In this document: positions 6,428 to 12,319 of the stretch, one piece after another
How positions within the stretch are numbered: the stretch's first letter is position 1
Layout of the letters: every line of letters begins with the position of its first letter
Assembly (NCBI GenBank): GCA_021792485.1
Contig: JAJYUO010000013.1
Coordinates: forward strand, 1 to 13,829
Direction of reading: 5' to 3'
DNA from: Thermoplasmata archaeon
GTDB taxonomy: Archaea > Thermoplasmatota > Thermoplasmata > Lutacidiplasmatales > UBA184
Length of the DNA: 13,829 bases
Translations under genes and position numbers: made by a program
Notes under the pieces: model-generated
The model's database searches: none
Seen by the model: the letters and a program-made list of their open reading frames with translations, nothing else
Told to the model about the DNA's origin: nothing

Positions 6428-8350
6428 CTAGGGTTCGAAGGCACGAGTGCGCACCCTCTCAGCGGCGTGAGCGGCGAACTCGGCTCGCGAGGCGGATCGG
6501 GCCCCCTTCTCTCCCCGCGTCCGAACGGATACCGAGCCGTCGGCCGCTTCCTTCTCGCCGATCACGACCATGTAAGGGATGCGCTCGAGCTCGGCCGACC
6601 GGATCCGCTTCGGCAAGGTCTCGCTCGTGTCCGAGACCTCGGCCCGGAGACCCTCACGGAGCAGCTCGTCCGCGTACCCTCGTGCGGCGGCCGCCTGGAG
6701 TTCCGTGACCGGGAGGACGCGAACTTGCACCGGGGCGAGCCACGGCGGGAGCCGGCCGGCACAGTGCTCGAGGAAGACGCCGAAAAAGCGCTCCCAGGTG
6801 CCGAGGATCGTACGGTGGATTACGATCGGAGTGTGCATCTGGCCGTCGGCGCCCTGATACTCGAGATGGAAGCGTCGCGGGATCTGGAAATCGAGCTGGA
6901 TCGTTCCGGTCTGCCATGCGCGCCCGAGGCTGTCCCGGACGTGGATGTCGATCTTAGGGCCGTAAAACGCCCCCTCGCCGGCCGAGATTCGGTACGGGAC
7001 GCCCGTATCCCGGAGCAGCGACTGGAGCGTCGCCTCCGCCCGGCTCCAATCTTCCTCGTTTCCGAGCGATCCCGCGGGCCGCGTCGAGAGCTCGTAGGTG
7101 TATTCCAACCGGAAGATCGCGTAGGCCTCCCGAATCCAATCGAGAAGCTTCCGCATCTCGGCCGCGACGTCGTCTTCGGTGACGAAGAGGTGCGCGTCGT
7201 CCTGAACGAGCTCGCGTACCCGCGTAAGGCCATGGAGGGTTCCGCTCGCTTCGTACCGGTGCAGCGGAGCAAACTCCGCGAGGCGCAACGGCAGCTCGCG
7301 ATAGCTGCGCGCGCGCGAACGAAAGATCAGCATCGCCCCGGGACAGTTCATCGGCTTCCAGCCGAACGTTCGTTCGTCGATCTCCGAGAGGAACATGTTC
7401 TCGCGGTAGTGCTCCCAGTGGCCGCTCTCCTCGTAGACCGATTGCGGAAAGAGAAGCGGCGTCCGGACCTCCACGTATCCGTCCTTAGCGAGCCGCTCGC
7501 GTGCGAACCGCTCGAGCTCCCGGATCACGACGGTGCCGTTCGGGAGCCAGACGGGAAACCCCGGGATCTCATCGAGGAAGGTGAAGAGGCCAAGCCGCGG
7601 TCCCAGGACGCGATGGTCCCGGGCCTCGGCTTCCCGACGCATCTTGAGGTACTCGTCCAGCTGGTGGCGCGTGGGGAACGCCACGCCCCTCACTCGCTGG
7701 AGCGTCGGTGTCCCGGGAGTCGTCTCGGAGATGACCGCTGATTGGCCGAGGATGTGCGTCCCCTCCAACCAGCTCGTATCGGGAACGTGCGGGCCGCGGC
7801 ACAGGTCGACGAACGCGTCCCCCGTGTAGTAGACGGAGACGCTCTCCCCCGGCTTCGCGGCGGCGAGATAACGGAGCTTGTGGGGATTCGAGGCGAACAT
7901 CGACTCCGCTTCGGACCGACTCACGTCCTTACGATGGAACGGCTCCCGTGCCTCGACCGACATGCGGATGTGGGCACGGGTACGGTCGAGGTCTTCGGGC
8001 GTCAGGGGCCGGACGTCGAAGTCGTAGTAGAACCCCTCATCAGTCGGGGGGCCGTGGGTTGGCCGCGCCGCCGGAACGACCTCGAGCAGCGCCTTGGCGA
8101 CGAGGTGGGCGGCGGAGTGCTGAACGATATCGCGTCCGGCCCGGTCCTCGAACGTTAGCGGAGCGAGTCGCGCGGACCGAGCGACCGGGCGTTCGAGGTC
8201 GATGGGTTGACCGTCCATGGTCGCTGCGAGGAACTCTCGGGCGCTTTCGGGCTTCCACTTTCGAAGGATCTCGCCGGCGGGAGTGCCCGACGCGACGCGG
8301 AGGTGCGTACCGTCCGGGAGCACGACCTCGATCTCCTCTGGGTCGGCCAT
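6428..8350 (-). CDS. thrS: Threonyl-tRNA synthetase, bacterial-type architecture with N2 editing domain
   Basis: A 640-residue class II synthetase that charges tRNA-Thr and clears mischarged Ser. Domains in order: TGS (about 1–65, LPDGTHLRV), N2 editing/SAD domain (about 70–235), catalytic core (about 250–535) and HGTP anticodon-binding domain (about 540–640). The editing site shows HSAAH (H78, H82) and CRGPH (C184, H188). The zinc ligands are C336 (MNCPGAM), H373 (TLHGLTRVR) and H512 (IHRTILGTWERF). Motif 2 and its loop (HRYEASGTLHG) and QDDAH are intact. This is the bacterial layout; many archaea instead carry a D-aminoacyl-deacylase-like editing domain. The ATG at 8348–8350 begins the TGS domain directly and has a TATA-like TTTTGAAG about 31 bases before it; a 37-codon longer frame has no support. 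Divergent from the HxlR gene. Confidence 0.97.
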   Translation of the reverse strand: MADPEEIEVVLPDGTHLRVASGTPAGEILRKWKPESAREFLAATMDGQPIDLERPVARSARLAPLTFEDRAGRDIVQHSAAHLVAKALLEVVPAARPTHGPPTDEGFYYDFDVRPLTPEDLDRTRAHIRMSVEAREPFHRKDVSRSEAESMFASNPHKLRYLAAAKPGESVSVYYTGDAFVDLCRGPHVPDTSWLEGTHILGQSAVISETTPGTPTLQRVRGVAFPTRHQLDEYLKMRREAEARDHRVLGPRLGLFTFLDEIPGFPVWLPNGTVVIRELERFARERLAKDGYVEVRTPLLFPQSVYEESGHWEHYRENMFLSEIDERTFGWKPMNCPGAMLIFRSRARSYRELPLRLAEFAPLHRYEASGTLHGLTRVRELVQDDAHLFVTEDDVAAEMRKLLDWIREAYAIFRLEYTYELSTRPAGSLGNEEDWSRAEATLQSLLRDTGVPYRISAGEGAFYGPKIDIHVRDSLGRAWQTGTIQLDFQIPRRFHLEYQGADGQMHTPIVIHRTILGTWERFFGVFLEHCAGRLPPWLAPVQVRVLPVTELQAAAARGYADELLREGLRAEVSDTSETLPKRIRSAELERIPYMVVIGEKEAADGSVSVRTRGEKGARSASRAEFAAHAAERVRTRAFEP

Positions 8351-8377
8351 GTTGGAAGGTTCTCGGACCGAGCCATG

Positions 8378-8385
8378 CTTCAAAA
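8378..8385 (-). promoter_or_regulatory. Candidate thrS promoter (TATA-like box)
   Basis: On the minus strand the sequence reads TTTTGAAG within AAGGCTTTTGAAGC. Its centre is about 31 bases upstream of the thrS ATG. There is no ribosome binding site in the gap, consistent with a transcript that is leaderless or nearly so. A T-box or other riboswitch is not evident. Confidence 0.45.
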
Positions 8386-8525
8386 GCCTTGGCCCGGCGG
8401 CGATCGGAAGGAAGGAGTCGCCCCGAGGATCTCGAACGCCGCGGTCCCGCCCGGTGGCCAAGATCCCCCGGGCGTTGGGGCGTTTGGAGGGTCCCGGTTT
8501 CGACGCATGACTGGGCGTAGAAACC

Positions 8526-8543
8526 GTCCAGTACCTTCTGGAC
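8526..8543. repeat. Perfect stem-loop, 6-bp stem and 6-nt loop
   Basis: GTCCAG, six bases (TACCTT), then CTGGAC. It lies in the divergent thrS/HxlR gap, 141 bases upstream of thrS and 114 bases before the HxlR start. It could be an operator half-site pair or chance; it is not followed by a T-run, so it is not an obvious terminator. Confidence 0.4.
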
Positions 8544-8628
8544 AGCGGAAGCCCTTACTCGACGGTGGTGCATCTGTTCGACTCGAGCGGGCTCGCCCAT
8601 TACCGAAATGTGGGCCACGTCCACGAGA

Positions 8629-8640
8629 GCGAACGTTCGC
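8629..8640. promoter_or_regulatory. 12-bp perfect palindrome, candidate HxlR operator
   Basis: GCGAACGTTCGC is its own reverse complement and ends 16 bases before the ATG of the HxlR-family regulator. Regulators of this family bind DNA as dimers to palindromic sites near their own or neighbouring promoters, so autoregulation through this site is a reasonable inference. Binding is not shown by the sequence itself. Confidence 0.45.
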
Positions 8641-8656
8641 CCGCGAGATCACATGC

Positions 8657-9058
8657 ATGATACAGGTGGGCGGCCAGGAGTACTGCATCGACCCGGCGGG
8701 AGGGGTGCTCAACCTCTTGGGCAAGAAGTGGGCCCTTCCCCGGATTGGCATCATGGGAAATCGACGTACCTCGAGGTTTAGCGAGCTTCGAGACGCGATG
8801 AAGGGAATGGGCAGCAAGGCGCTCACTGAACGACTCAAGGAGCTCCAGCGTCTCAATCTGGTGACGCGAAACACATTCGCAGAGGTTCCGGTTCGCACCG
8901 CGTACCGCCTTGCGTACCGCCTTACTAGGAGGGGCGGGTCTCTCCGAGTCGCATTGGTGCCCCTCCTTGGTTGGGCCGCGACGGAACGGAGCGAGGAGCT
9001 TGAGGCGTCCCTCCCGGGACGAAAGCCCGCTCTTGCTAGAGGTCTTGAAAGGGTCTAG
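8657..9058 (+). CDS. HxlR-family winged-helix transcriptional regulator
   Basis: A 133-residue DNA-binding protein. The N-terminus has the family's single Cys and following helix (YCIDPAGGVLNLLGKKWALP, residues 9–28). The helix-turn-helix lies at about 37–67 (RFSELRDAMKGMGSKALTERL), with the wing from about 70 to 92 (VTRNTFAEVPVRTAYRL). Family members usually read V-R-x-Y-x-L-T-x-x-G in the wing; here AYRL occurs twice in a row (82–85, 86–89) because of a perfect 12-nt tandem duplication at 8900–8923, adding four residues before TRRG. The ATG at 8657 fits the usual N-terminal length; an open frame extends upstream but has no family features. A 12-bp palindrome ends 16 bases before the start. 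The signal is unknown; some family members sense aldehydes or oxidants through the N-terminal Cys. Confidence 0.88.
   Translation: MIQVGGQEYCIDPAGGVLNLLGKKWALPRIGIMGNRRTSRFSELRDAMKGMGSKALTERLKELQRLNLVTRNTFAEVPVRTAYRLAYRLTRRGGSLRVALVPLLGWAATERSEELEASLPGRKPALARGLERV
8900..8923 (+). repeat. 12-nt perfect tandem duplication inside the HxlR gene
   Basis: GCGTACCGCCTT occurs twice back to back (8900–8911 and 8912–8923). It keeps the frame and inserts AYRL in the wing of the winged-helix domain, just before the T-x-x-G turn. Confidence 0.9.
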
Positions 9059-9143
9059 AAGGTGCCGAAGAAGCGCTCACCCCGGGAGGAGCGAGCCGAG
9101 GGGGAGGGGGGACACCGCAGACCGGAGCGCAGACGGGGGTCTG

Positions 9144-9152
9144 TTTCTATTG
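9144..9152 (+). promoter_or_regulatory. Weak TATA-like box before the 513-residue gene
   Basis: TTTCTATTG is the only A/T-rich patch in the 109-bp gap after the HxlR gene. It lies about 20 bases before the ATG at 9168, slightly close for a leaderless start there but possible. It is one reason for preferring 9168 to the next in-frame ATG at 9216. Confidence 0.3.
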
Positions 9153-9167
9153 ACTCCGCCGGAATCG

Positions 9168-10709
9168 ATGGCCGACCGAGTCGATTCCCGCGCGGGAGGC
9201 GGCCGTCGCGTTCGGATGGCGCACGGCCGTTATCTCTCTCCGGTCCGTCGGTCGGGTGTGCCCCGGTTGCGCCCGCCTGTCGCCACGCTGGAAGACCTCG
9301 TGAATCGGGTCGCCCCCCGGGGTGCCTCGCCGGACTCTGTCGCGAAGGCGTTTCGTCCGGTACTGCGCGAGAAGCTCCACTTTCCGTTCGTGGCGAGGTC
9401 CCTCCGTCGGGGCCCGGGCGCATGGGCCGGCCCCGTGACCGTAGAAGCTCTTCACGACCTGAGCGTGGGGGCGTACATCCTCGTTGCCGTCCGCAAATCC
9501 GGCGTCACTTGGTGGGCCGCACTGGAGGAGCTCGAGCCCGAGGAGCGAGTGTCCGGAGCCGACTGGCTGTACGCGTATCTCCATGCCATCCGGCACTGGC
9601 GATTCCGAACCCAGTATCGGGGCCGGGAGCTCGGGGGCGATCAGATGCATCGGTGCGCCCGCGGCCGACAGGAGGAGAGCGCCTGGTGCATCGGGGAGCT
9701 GATGTACTCGTGGCAGGACAGTTGGAGCGATCCTCGGCGGCTCCCTGAGTGCGTCAGCCCGACGATTGCCGGCTTCCTCCGAAGCTGGTGGGAGAGGCTC
9801 GAACGGCTCGAAGCCGAGCGGCTGATCGGACCGCTCCTCTCGCAACTTCCCGGGACCCGAGGGACCTCGGACGGCGGTACGGAGCGGCGTCTCCGGGAGC
9901 TCGTCCTCGCCTGGGCGTCGGGTTCCCGCGAGTGGGCGTGGGTCCGGCTGAACGCGTCCGGGCGTTTCGAGGAAGAAGTCGATCGGCTGGCGCTCCCGGA
10001 TTTCGGAGAGATGCGCTGCCTGCCCCAGCGACGATCCCCGGGGATTTCGCGACCGCCCACGACGCATCTCCGCCCGAGGGAGTCCCTTCGGGTTGGGGCG
10101 AGCGCCGCCCGGCGAGAAGCGCGCCGGATCGGAGCCGCCGTGCCCCAGCTGCCCACCCGGGAGCTTCGGCGAGAAGCAAATGATCGGGCGACGAGGTACT
10201 CCGCCTTCGCTGCGATGCTGGACGGTACCGAGAAGGGAGTCTCGAGGGCGATCACGGCGAGTCTAGAGCGTAGCGGGATCCAGGCGCCGGGGGACGCCCT
10301 TCGCTTCGGGATCGAGGGGGGCCCTCCGGGTGGTGAGCGCACAATCTCGGCACGGGTCTCCCGCGAAGGGGCGACGACGCCGCATCGAAGCACGCCGGGC
10401 GGCCCCGGCGGGGTGGCCACCCGACCGGTGCCGGCGGTCGAGTGGGTGCAGTTCTGCCGCGCCGAGGGTGAGCCGAAGGCGCTCGACCGGGCGTACGTTC
10501 TCGCAAGCTTGTCGGTCCAGAATGTCACGGTCGACGCGGTGCGAAACGGCCAACGAAAGGAGGCGGGCGCCATCGCCGAGGCGACGGCAATCCGCGTGAC
10601 GAAGGAGTTCCTCGAGCCAACCGTGCTCGAGATCCAACGCTCGGCCGTGGAGCTCGTCGAGTCAATGATTCGTATCTCGCGGGAAACGGACGCACCGGTC
10701 ATAGGATGA
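9168..10709 (+). CDS. Large hypothetical protein, no recognised domain
   Basis: About 513 residues if it starts at 9168; the ATG at 9216 (497 residues) is a close alternative. I do not recognise it. It has no signal peptide or clear membrane span. The N-terminal third to half (about residues 35–260) looks folded, with many Trp residues (WAALEELEPE, AIRHWRFRTQYRG, IGELMYSWQDSW, FLRSWWERLERLE). The middle (about 275–430) is Arg/Pro/Gly-rich and likely disordered or a linker. The C-terminal 75 residues are an Ala/Glu-rich, probably helical segment (AYVLASLSVQNVTVDAV, then AIAEATAIRVTKEFLEPTV). Codon third positions stay GC-rich throughout, which supports one continuous gene, though a frameshift in the Arg/Pro middle cannot be ruled out. 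It sits alone between the HxlR gene and a repeat-rich gap. No function is proposed. Confidence 0.68.
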   Translation: MADRVDSRAGGGRRVRMAHGRYLSPVRRSGVPRLRPPVATLEDLVNRVAPRGASPDSVAKAFRPVLREKLHFPFVARSLRRGPGAWAGPVTVEALHDLSVGAYILVAVRKSGVTWWAALEELEPEERVSGADWLYAYLHAIRHWRFRTQYRGRELGGDQMHRCARGRQEESAWCIGELMYSWQDSWSDPRRLPECVSPTIAGFLRSWWERLERLEAERLIGPLLSQLPGTRGTSDGGTERRLRELVLAWASGSREWAWVRLNASGRFEEEVDRLALPDFGEMRCLPQRRSPGISRPPTTHLRPRESLRVGASAARREARRIGAAVPQLPTRELRREANDRATRYSAFAAMLDGTEKGVSRAITASLERSGIQAPGDALRFGIEGGPPGGERTISARVSREGATTPHRSTPGGPGGVATRPVPAVEWVQFCRAEGEPKALDRAYVLASLSVQNVTVDAVRNGQRKEAGAIAEATAIRVTKEFLEPTVLEIQRSAVELVESMIRISRETDAPVIG

Positions 10710-10750
10710 GGGCGACCCGATAGCGACAGCAGGTAGTATGTGAGAATCGG

Positions 10751-10802
10751 TTGATGGGTGGGGAGGCCCCTTCCCGAGTGGGAACCACCAAGAACCCATC
10801 AA
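10751..10802. repeat. Nested inverted repeat: 9-bp outer arms around a 5-bp stem-loop
   Basis: The outer arms are TTGATGGGT (10751–10759) and ACCCATCAA (10794–10802), perfectly complementary. Inside, TTCCC-GAGT-GGGAA (10771–10784) forms a small stem-loop. GGTGG (10757–10761) can alternatively pair with CCACC (10785–10789), so two mutually exclusive folds are possible. Confidence 0.65.
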
Positions 10803-10904
10803 GGGGGTTCCGGCGCTGGAAACTCGTTTCGCGAACCCTCTCGCGTCCACGCTCATCGAGCGGATCTGCCCAACGTTCGGAGGGAGAGCCCCCCCACTCC
10901 GAAT

Positions 10905-10938
10905 CGTGCAGGATAACGTGTGGGCAGTCGCCTGCACG
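10905..10938. repeat. Inverted repeat, 8-bp arms and 18-nt spacer
   Basis: CGTGCAGG (10905–10912) and CCTGCACG (10931–10938) are perfect reverse complements separated by 18 bases. The same 8-18-8 geometry, with different sequence, recurs at 11599–11632 on the other side of the zinc-ribbon gene. Confidence 0.65.
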
Positions 10939-10967
10939 CAAGGCTCGGAAGCTTGCCGGACGCACGG

Positions 10968-10979
10968 CTCGAATTCGAG
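10968..10979. repeat. 12-bp perfect palindrome
   Basis: CTCGAATTCGAG is its own reverse complement. It lies 57 bases before the ATG of the zinc-ribbon gene and directly after a GCCG/CGGC hairpin. It could be a regulator site; no regulator can be assigned. Confidence 0.5.
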
Positions 10980-11035
10980 GGCCGCGACCCCTCCTGCGGG
11001 TGCGATGCGAGGTAAGGCGAAATAACTGTACGCCG

Positions 11036-11551
11036 ATGCCCGGCCACACGGAGCAGGTTGACCCGGCAGCATTGCAGTCCGCTCGATTGCGTGGAGGAGA
11101 AACTCTCGTCAACGCCTGGCCGACGATGGGGGTGGGTGAACGGGGCTACATCGTCCTGTCGACCGACCAGCGCTTCGTTCTGATCGATGTTCAGAAGGCA
11201 GGATTTCGAAAGCGCACGTACGTTCTTGTCGAGTCACGAGACCCGGAAACCATCGCCGAACCCACGGTAGCGGGAGATTCGTGGGATGACCAAGAACTCT
11301 ATGTCGCGGGCCCGGGACTGAGCTGGTTCTCCACGTCGATTCCTGCCGTTCCGGATGAGATCGCTCTGGCTCGATCGCGTCGCATGCGCCAGCTCGGCTT
11401 GAGCGAGCGGCCGACTGGAGCGCCCGCCATTCGGGAGAGAGAAGTTGTGACGCGCGAGATCGTTAATGTTCCTTGCCACTTCTGCGGTGCCTTGGTCGAC
11501 CAGACTGCTCAGCGGTGTCTCTCGTGCGGTGCGCCCCTGGGCAAGTCCTGA
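11036..11551 (+). CDS. PH-like domain protein with C-terminal zinc ribbon
   Basis: A 171-residue soluble protein. Residues about 10–110 resemble small bacterial/archaeal PH-like domains that start with an L-x-x-G-E helix-strand (LRGGETLVNAWPT, 18–30) and continue with GYIVLSTDQRFVLIDV (37–52). After a linker (about 112–145) comes a short treble-clef-like zinc ribbon: CHFC at 147–150 and CLSC at 161–164, eleven residues apart, ending GAPLGKS. Such PH-plus-ribbon proteins are common in archaea and mostly uncharacterised, so no role is claimed. The ATG at 11036 is used because the PH-like domain needs residues from about 10 on. An in-frame GTG at 11000 is an alternative. There is no ribosome binding site, and the nearest A/T-rich patch is only about 12 bases before the ATG, so the promoter is unresolved. 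Confidence 0.78.
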   Translation: MPGHTEQVDPAALQSARLRGGETLVNAWPTMGVGERGYIVLSTDQRFVLIDVQKAGFRKRTYVLVESRDPETIAEPTVAGDSWDDQELYVAGPGLSWFSTSIPAVPDEIALARSRRMRQLGLSERPTGAPAIREREVVTREIVNVPCHFCGALVDQTAQRCLSCGAPLGKS

Positions 11552-11598
11552 CTCACCCCGACCCGTGCGCGAGCCGGCCTTTGCCTATCTCATCCTAA

Positions 11599-11632
11599 GG
11601 TCAAGGACGAACTCACTGGGTCCGCCTTGACC
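11599..11632. repeat. Inverted repeat, 8-bp arms and 18-nt spacer, after the zinc-ribbon gene
   Basis: GGTCAAGG (11599–11606) and CCTTGACC (11625–11632) are perfect reverse complements. The pair begins 48 bases after the stop of the PH/zinc-ribbon gene. It could act as a 3' stem-loop or transcript end, although no T-run follows. Its 8-18-8 layout mirrors the pair at 10905–10938. Confidence 0.6.
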
Positions 11633-11843
11633 ACACAACGCTCGGCCCAGATCTAAACATGGTGAGCCGACCCACTCGAGCCGACGAAATCCTATGTCTT
11701 TCACCGGCACTTGCGTCGAACCCCTCCGCGAGTTGGTCAGCGTTCACCCCGATAGACCCTCTGGAGTGCGGAAAACGTTCCACCGCAATTTGGAGCGTGC
11801 GGGACAACCTCTCCCCTCTATTGGCCGCTCAGTTCCTACCCTT

Positions 11844-11872
11844 GGCCGGGAATACACCCGGCCGTAACGGCC
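11844..11872. repeat. Two overlapping, mutually exclusive hairpins
   Basis: GGCCGGG-AATACA-CCCGGCC (11844–11863) is a perfect 7-bp stem with a 6-nt loop. GGCCG-TAA-CGGCC (11860–11872) is a second 5-bp stem with a 3-nt loop. They share bases 11860–11863, so only one can form at a time. They lie about 130 bases before the wHTH start. Confidence 0.6.
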
Positions 11873-11970
11873 ATAGGTCGCGACGGCGAGAAGGGGCTGG
11901 ATTGGGGCTTTGAAAATCGACGGGAGAGAGGGACTCCGTGGGGAACCGGGTTTGAATCATTATACGAAAC

Positions 11971-11988
11971 ACATATTATATCTATATG
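11971..11988 (+). promoter_or_regulatory. AT-rich promoter and candidate autoregulatory operator of the wHTH–NTase cassette
   Basis: ACATATTATATCTATATG is almost pure A/T in a GC-rich sequence. A TATA box centred near 11977 is about 25 bases before the ATG at 12002, the classic spacing for a leaderless archaeal transcript. CATAT (11972–11976) and ATATG (11984–11988) form an inverted repeat over the same bases, so a dimeric wHTH protein bound here would block the box. A second A/T patch (CATTATACG) lies just upstream, about 11958–11966. Confidence 0.7.
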
Positions 11989-12001
11989 ACATGCACCTGT
12001 G

Positions 12002-12319
12002 ATGCGGCTGGAGTACCTCTTCGGCAGTTCGGTCCGAGCCAGCGCGTTGGAGACGCTCTCCGCGACCTCTGCTCCCCTCTCCGCCTACCGGGTCGCAAAG
12101 GTGATCGGCGCCCAGCCAATCCAGGTCCTGACGATCTTTAGGGCACTCCAACCCGACGTGGTACGCCGATCCCCTGAGGGCTGGACCTTGACGAACGACA
12201 CTCTCCGTCGCTTTTTGCGGGACGAACTCCACCGGAAAGAAGCCGAGCGTCGCGCCGAGAAGGACAGCTTGTTGGCTCGGCATGGGATGCGACCGAGGTC
12301 GAGGCATGGACGCTCTTGA
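12002..12319 (+). CDS. Winged-helix DNA-binding protein, candidate antitoxin (AbiEi-like role)
   Basis: A 105-residue basic protein. Residues about 5–66 look like a winged helix-turn-helix: LFGSSVRASALETL (helix 1), APLSAYRVAKVIG (helix 2), then IQVLTIFRALQ (recognition helix) and a wing, VVRRSPEGWTLT (53–64). The tail (about 68–105) is a charged helix rich in Arg, Glu and Lys, suited to dimerisation or partner binding. I use the ATG at 12002; a GTG directly before it is possible. The start agrees with a leaderless transcript from the TATA box near 11977. Its 3' end overlaps the nucleotidyltransferase gene by 14 bases, so the two are translationally coupled. Pairing of a wHTH protein with an AbiEii-like NTase is the layout of AbiE-type toxin–antitoxin systems, but this protein is much shorter than typical AbiEi. 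Confidence 0.8.
   Translation: MRLEYLFGSSVRASALETLSATSAPLSAYRVAKVIGAQPIQVLTIFRALQPDVVRRSPEGWTLTNDTLRRFLRDELHRKEAERRAEKDSLLARHGMRPRSRHGRS

Larger units (their letters stand above)
8351..8656. other. Divergent intergenic region, thrS / HxlR, with hairpins and a coding-like fragment
   Basis: This 306-bp gap separates thrS (minus) from the HxlR gene (plus). It contains the thrS TATA-like box, a perfect hairpin at 8526–8543, a GCCCA/TGGGC inverted repeat at 8595–8615 and a 12-bp palindrome at 8629–8640. In the plus frame from 8511 to the TGA at 8658 a short open stretch reads like protein (YLLDSGSPYSTVVHLF), but it has no start codon and is preceded by TGA at 8508. It may be the tail of a decayed gene. 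No tRNA is visible. Confidence 0.5.
10710..11035. other. 326-bp gap rich in inverted repeats, possible structured RNA
   Basis: No convincing coding frame is present: long frames exist on both strands but have no protein-like composition. The region instead contains a nested inverted repeat at 10751–10802, an 8-bp repeat pair at 10905–10938, a GCCG/CGGC hairpin at 10955–10968 and a 12-bp palindrome at 10968–10979, followed by an A/T-rich patch (CGAAATAACTG, 11019–11028) just before the next gene. It could be a long leader, an unannotated noncoding RNA or the remains of a mobile element. I could not match it to RNase P, SRP or tRNA. Confidence 0.45.
11552..12001. other. 450-bp gap with hairpins and the cassette promoter; no gene seen
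   Basis: Short frames occur on both strands (84 codons plus, 64 codons minus) but neither has a start signal, protein-like composition or a recognisable motif. Its base composition is visibly less GC-rich than the housekeeping half. It holds the 8-18-8 repeat, two overlapping GGCC hairpins at 11844–11872 and, at its right end, the A/T-rich promoter of the wHTH–NTase cassette. Confidence 0.5.

Noticed and set aside
6467..7741. 424-codon open frame on the plus strand across thrS
   Set aside because: Antisense shadow of ThrRS, with no domain and no start signal.
8570..8600. T-loop-like GTTCGACTC, considered as part of a tRNA
   Set aside because: The flanking bases do not pair as a T-arm and no acceptor or anticodon arm could be found.
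11613..11913. Short frames on both strands in the gap before the wHTH gene, considered as transposase remnants
   Set aside because: No catalytic motif, no terminal repeats and no usable start; left as non-coding.
11941..11965. GGGTTTGAATC, considered as a tRNA T-loop
   Set aside because: The two sides cannot form a 5-bp stem; it is the edge of the A/T-rich promoter.
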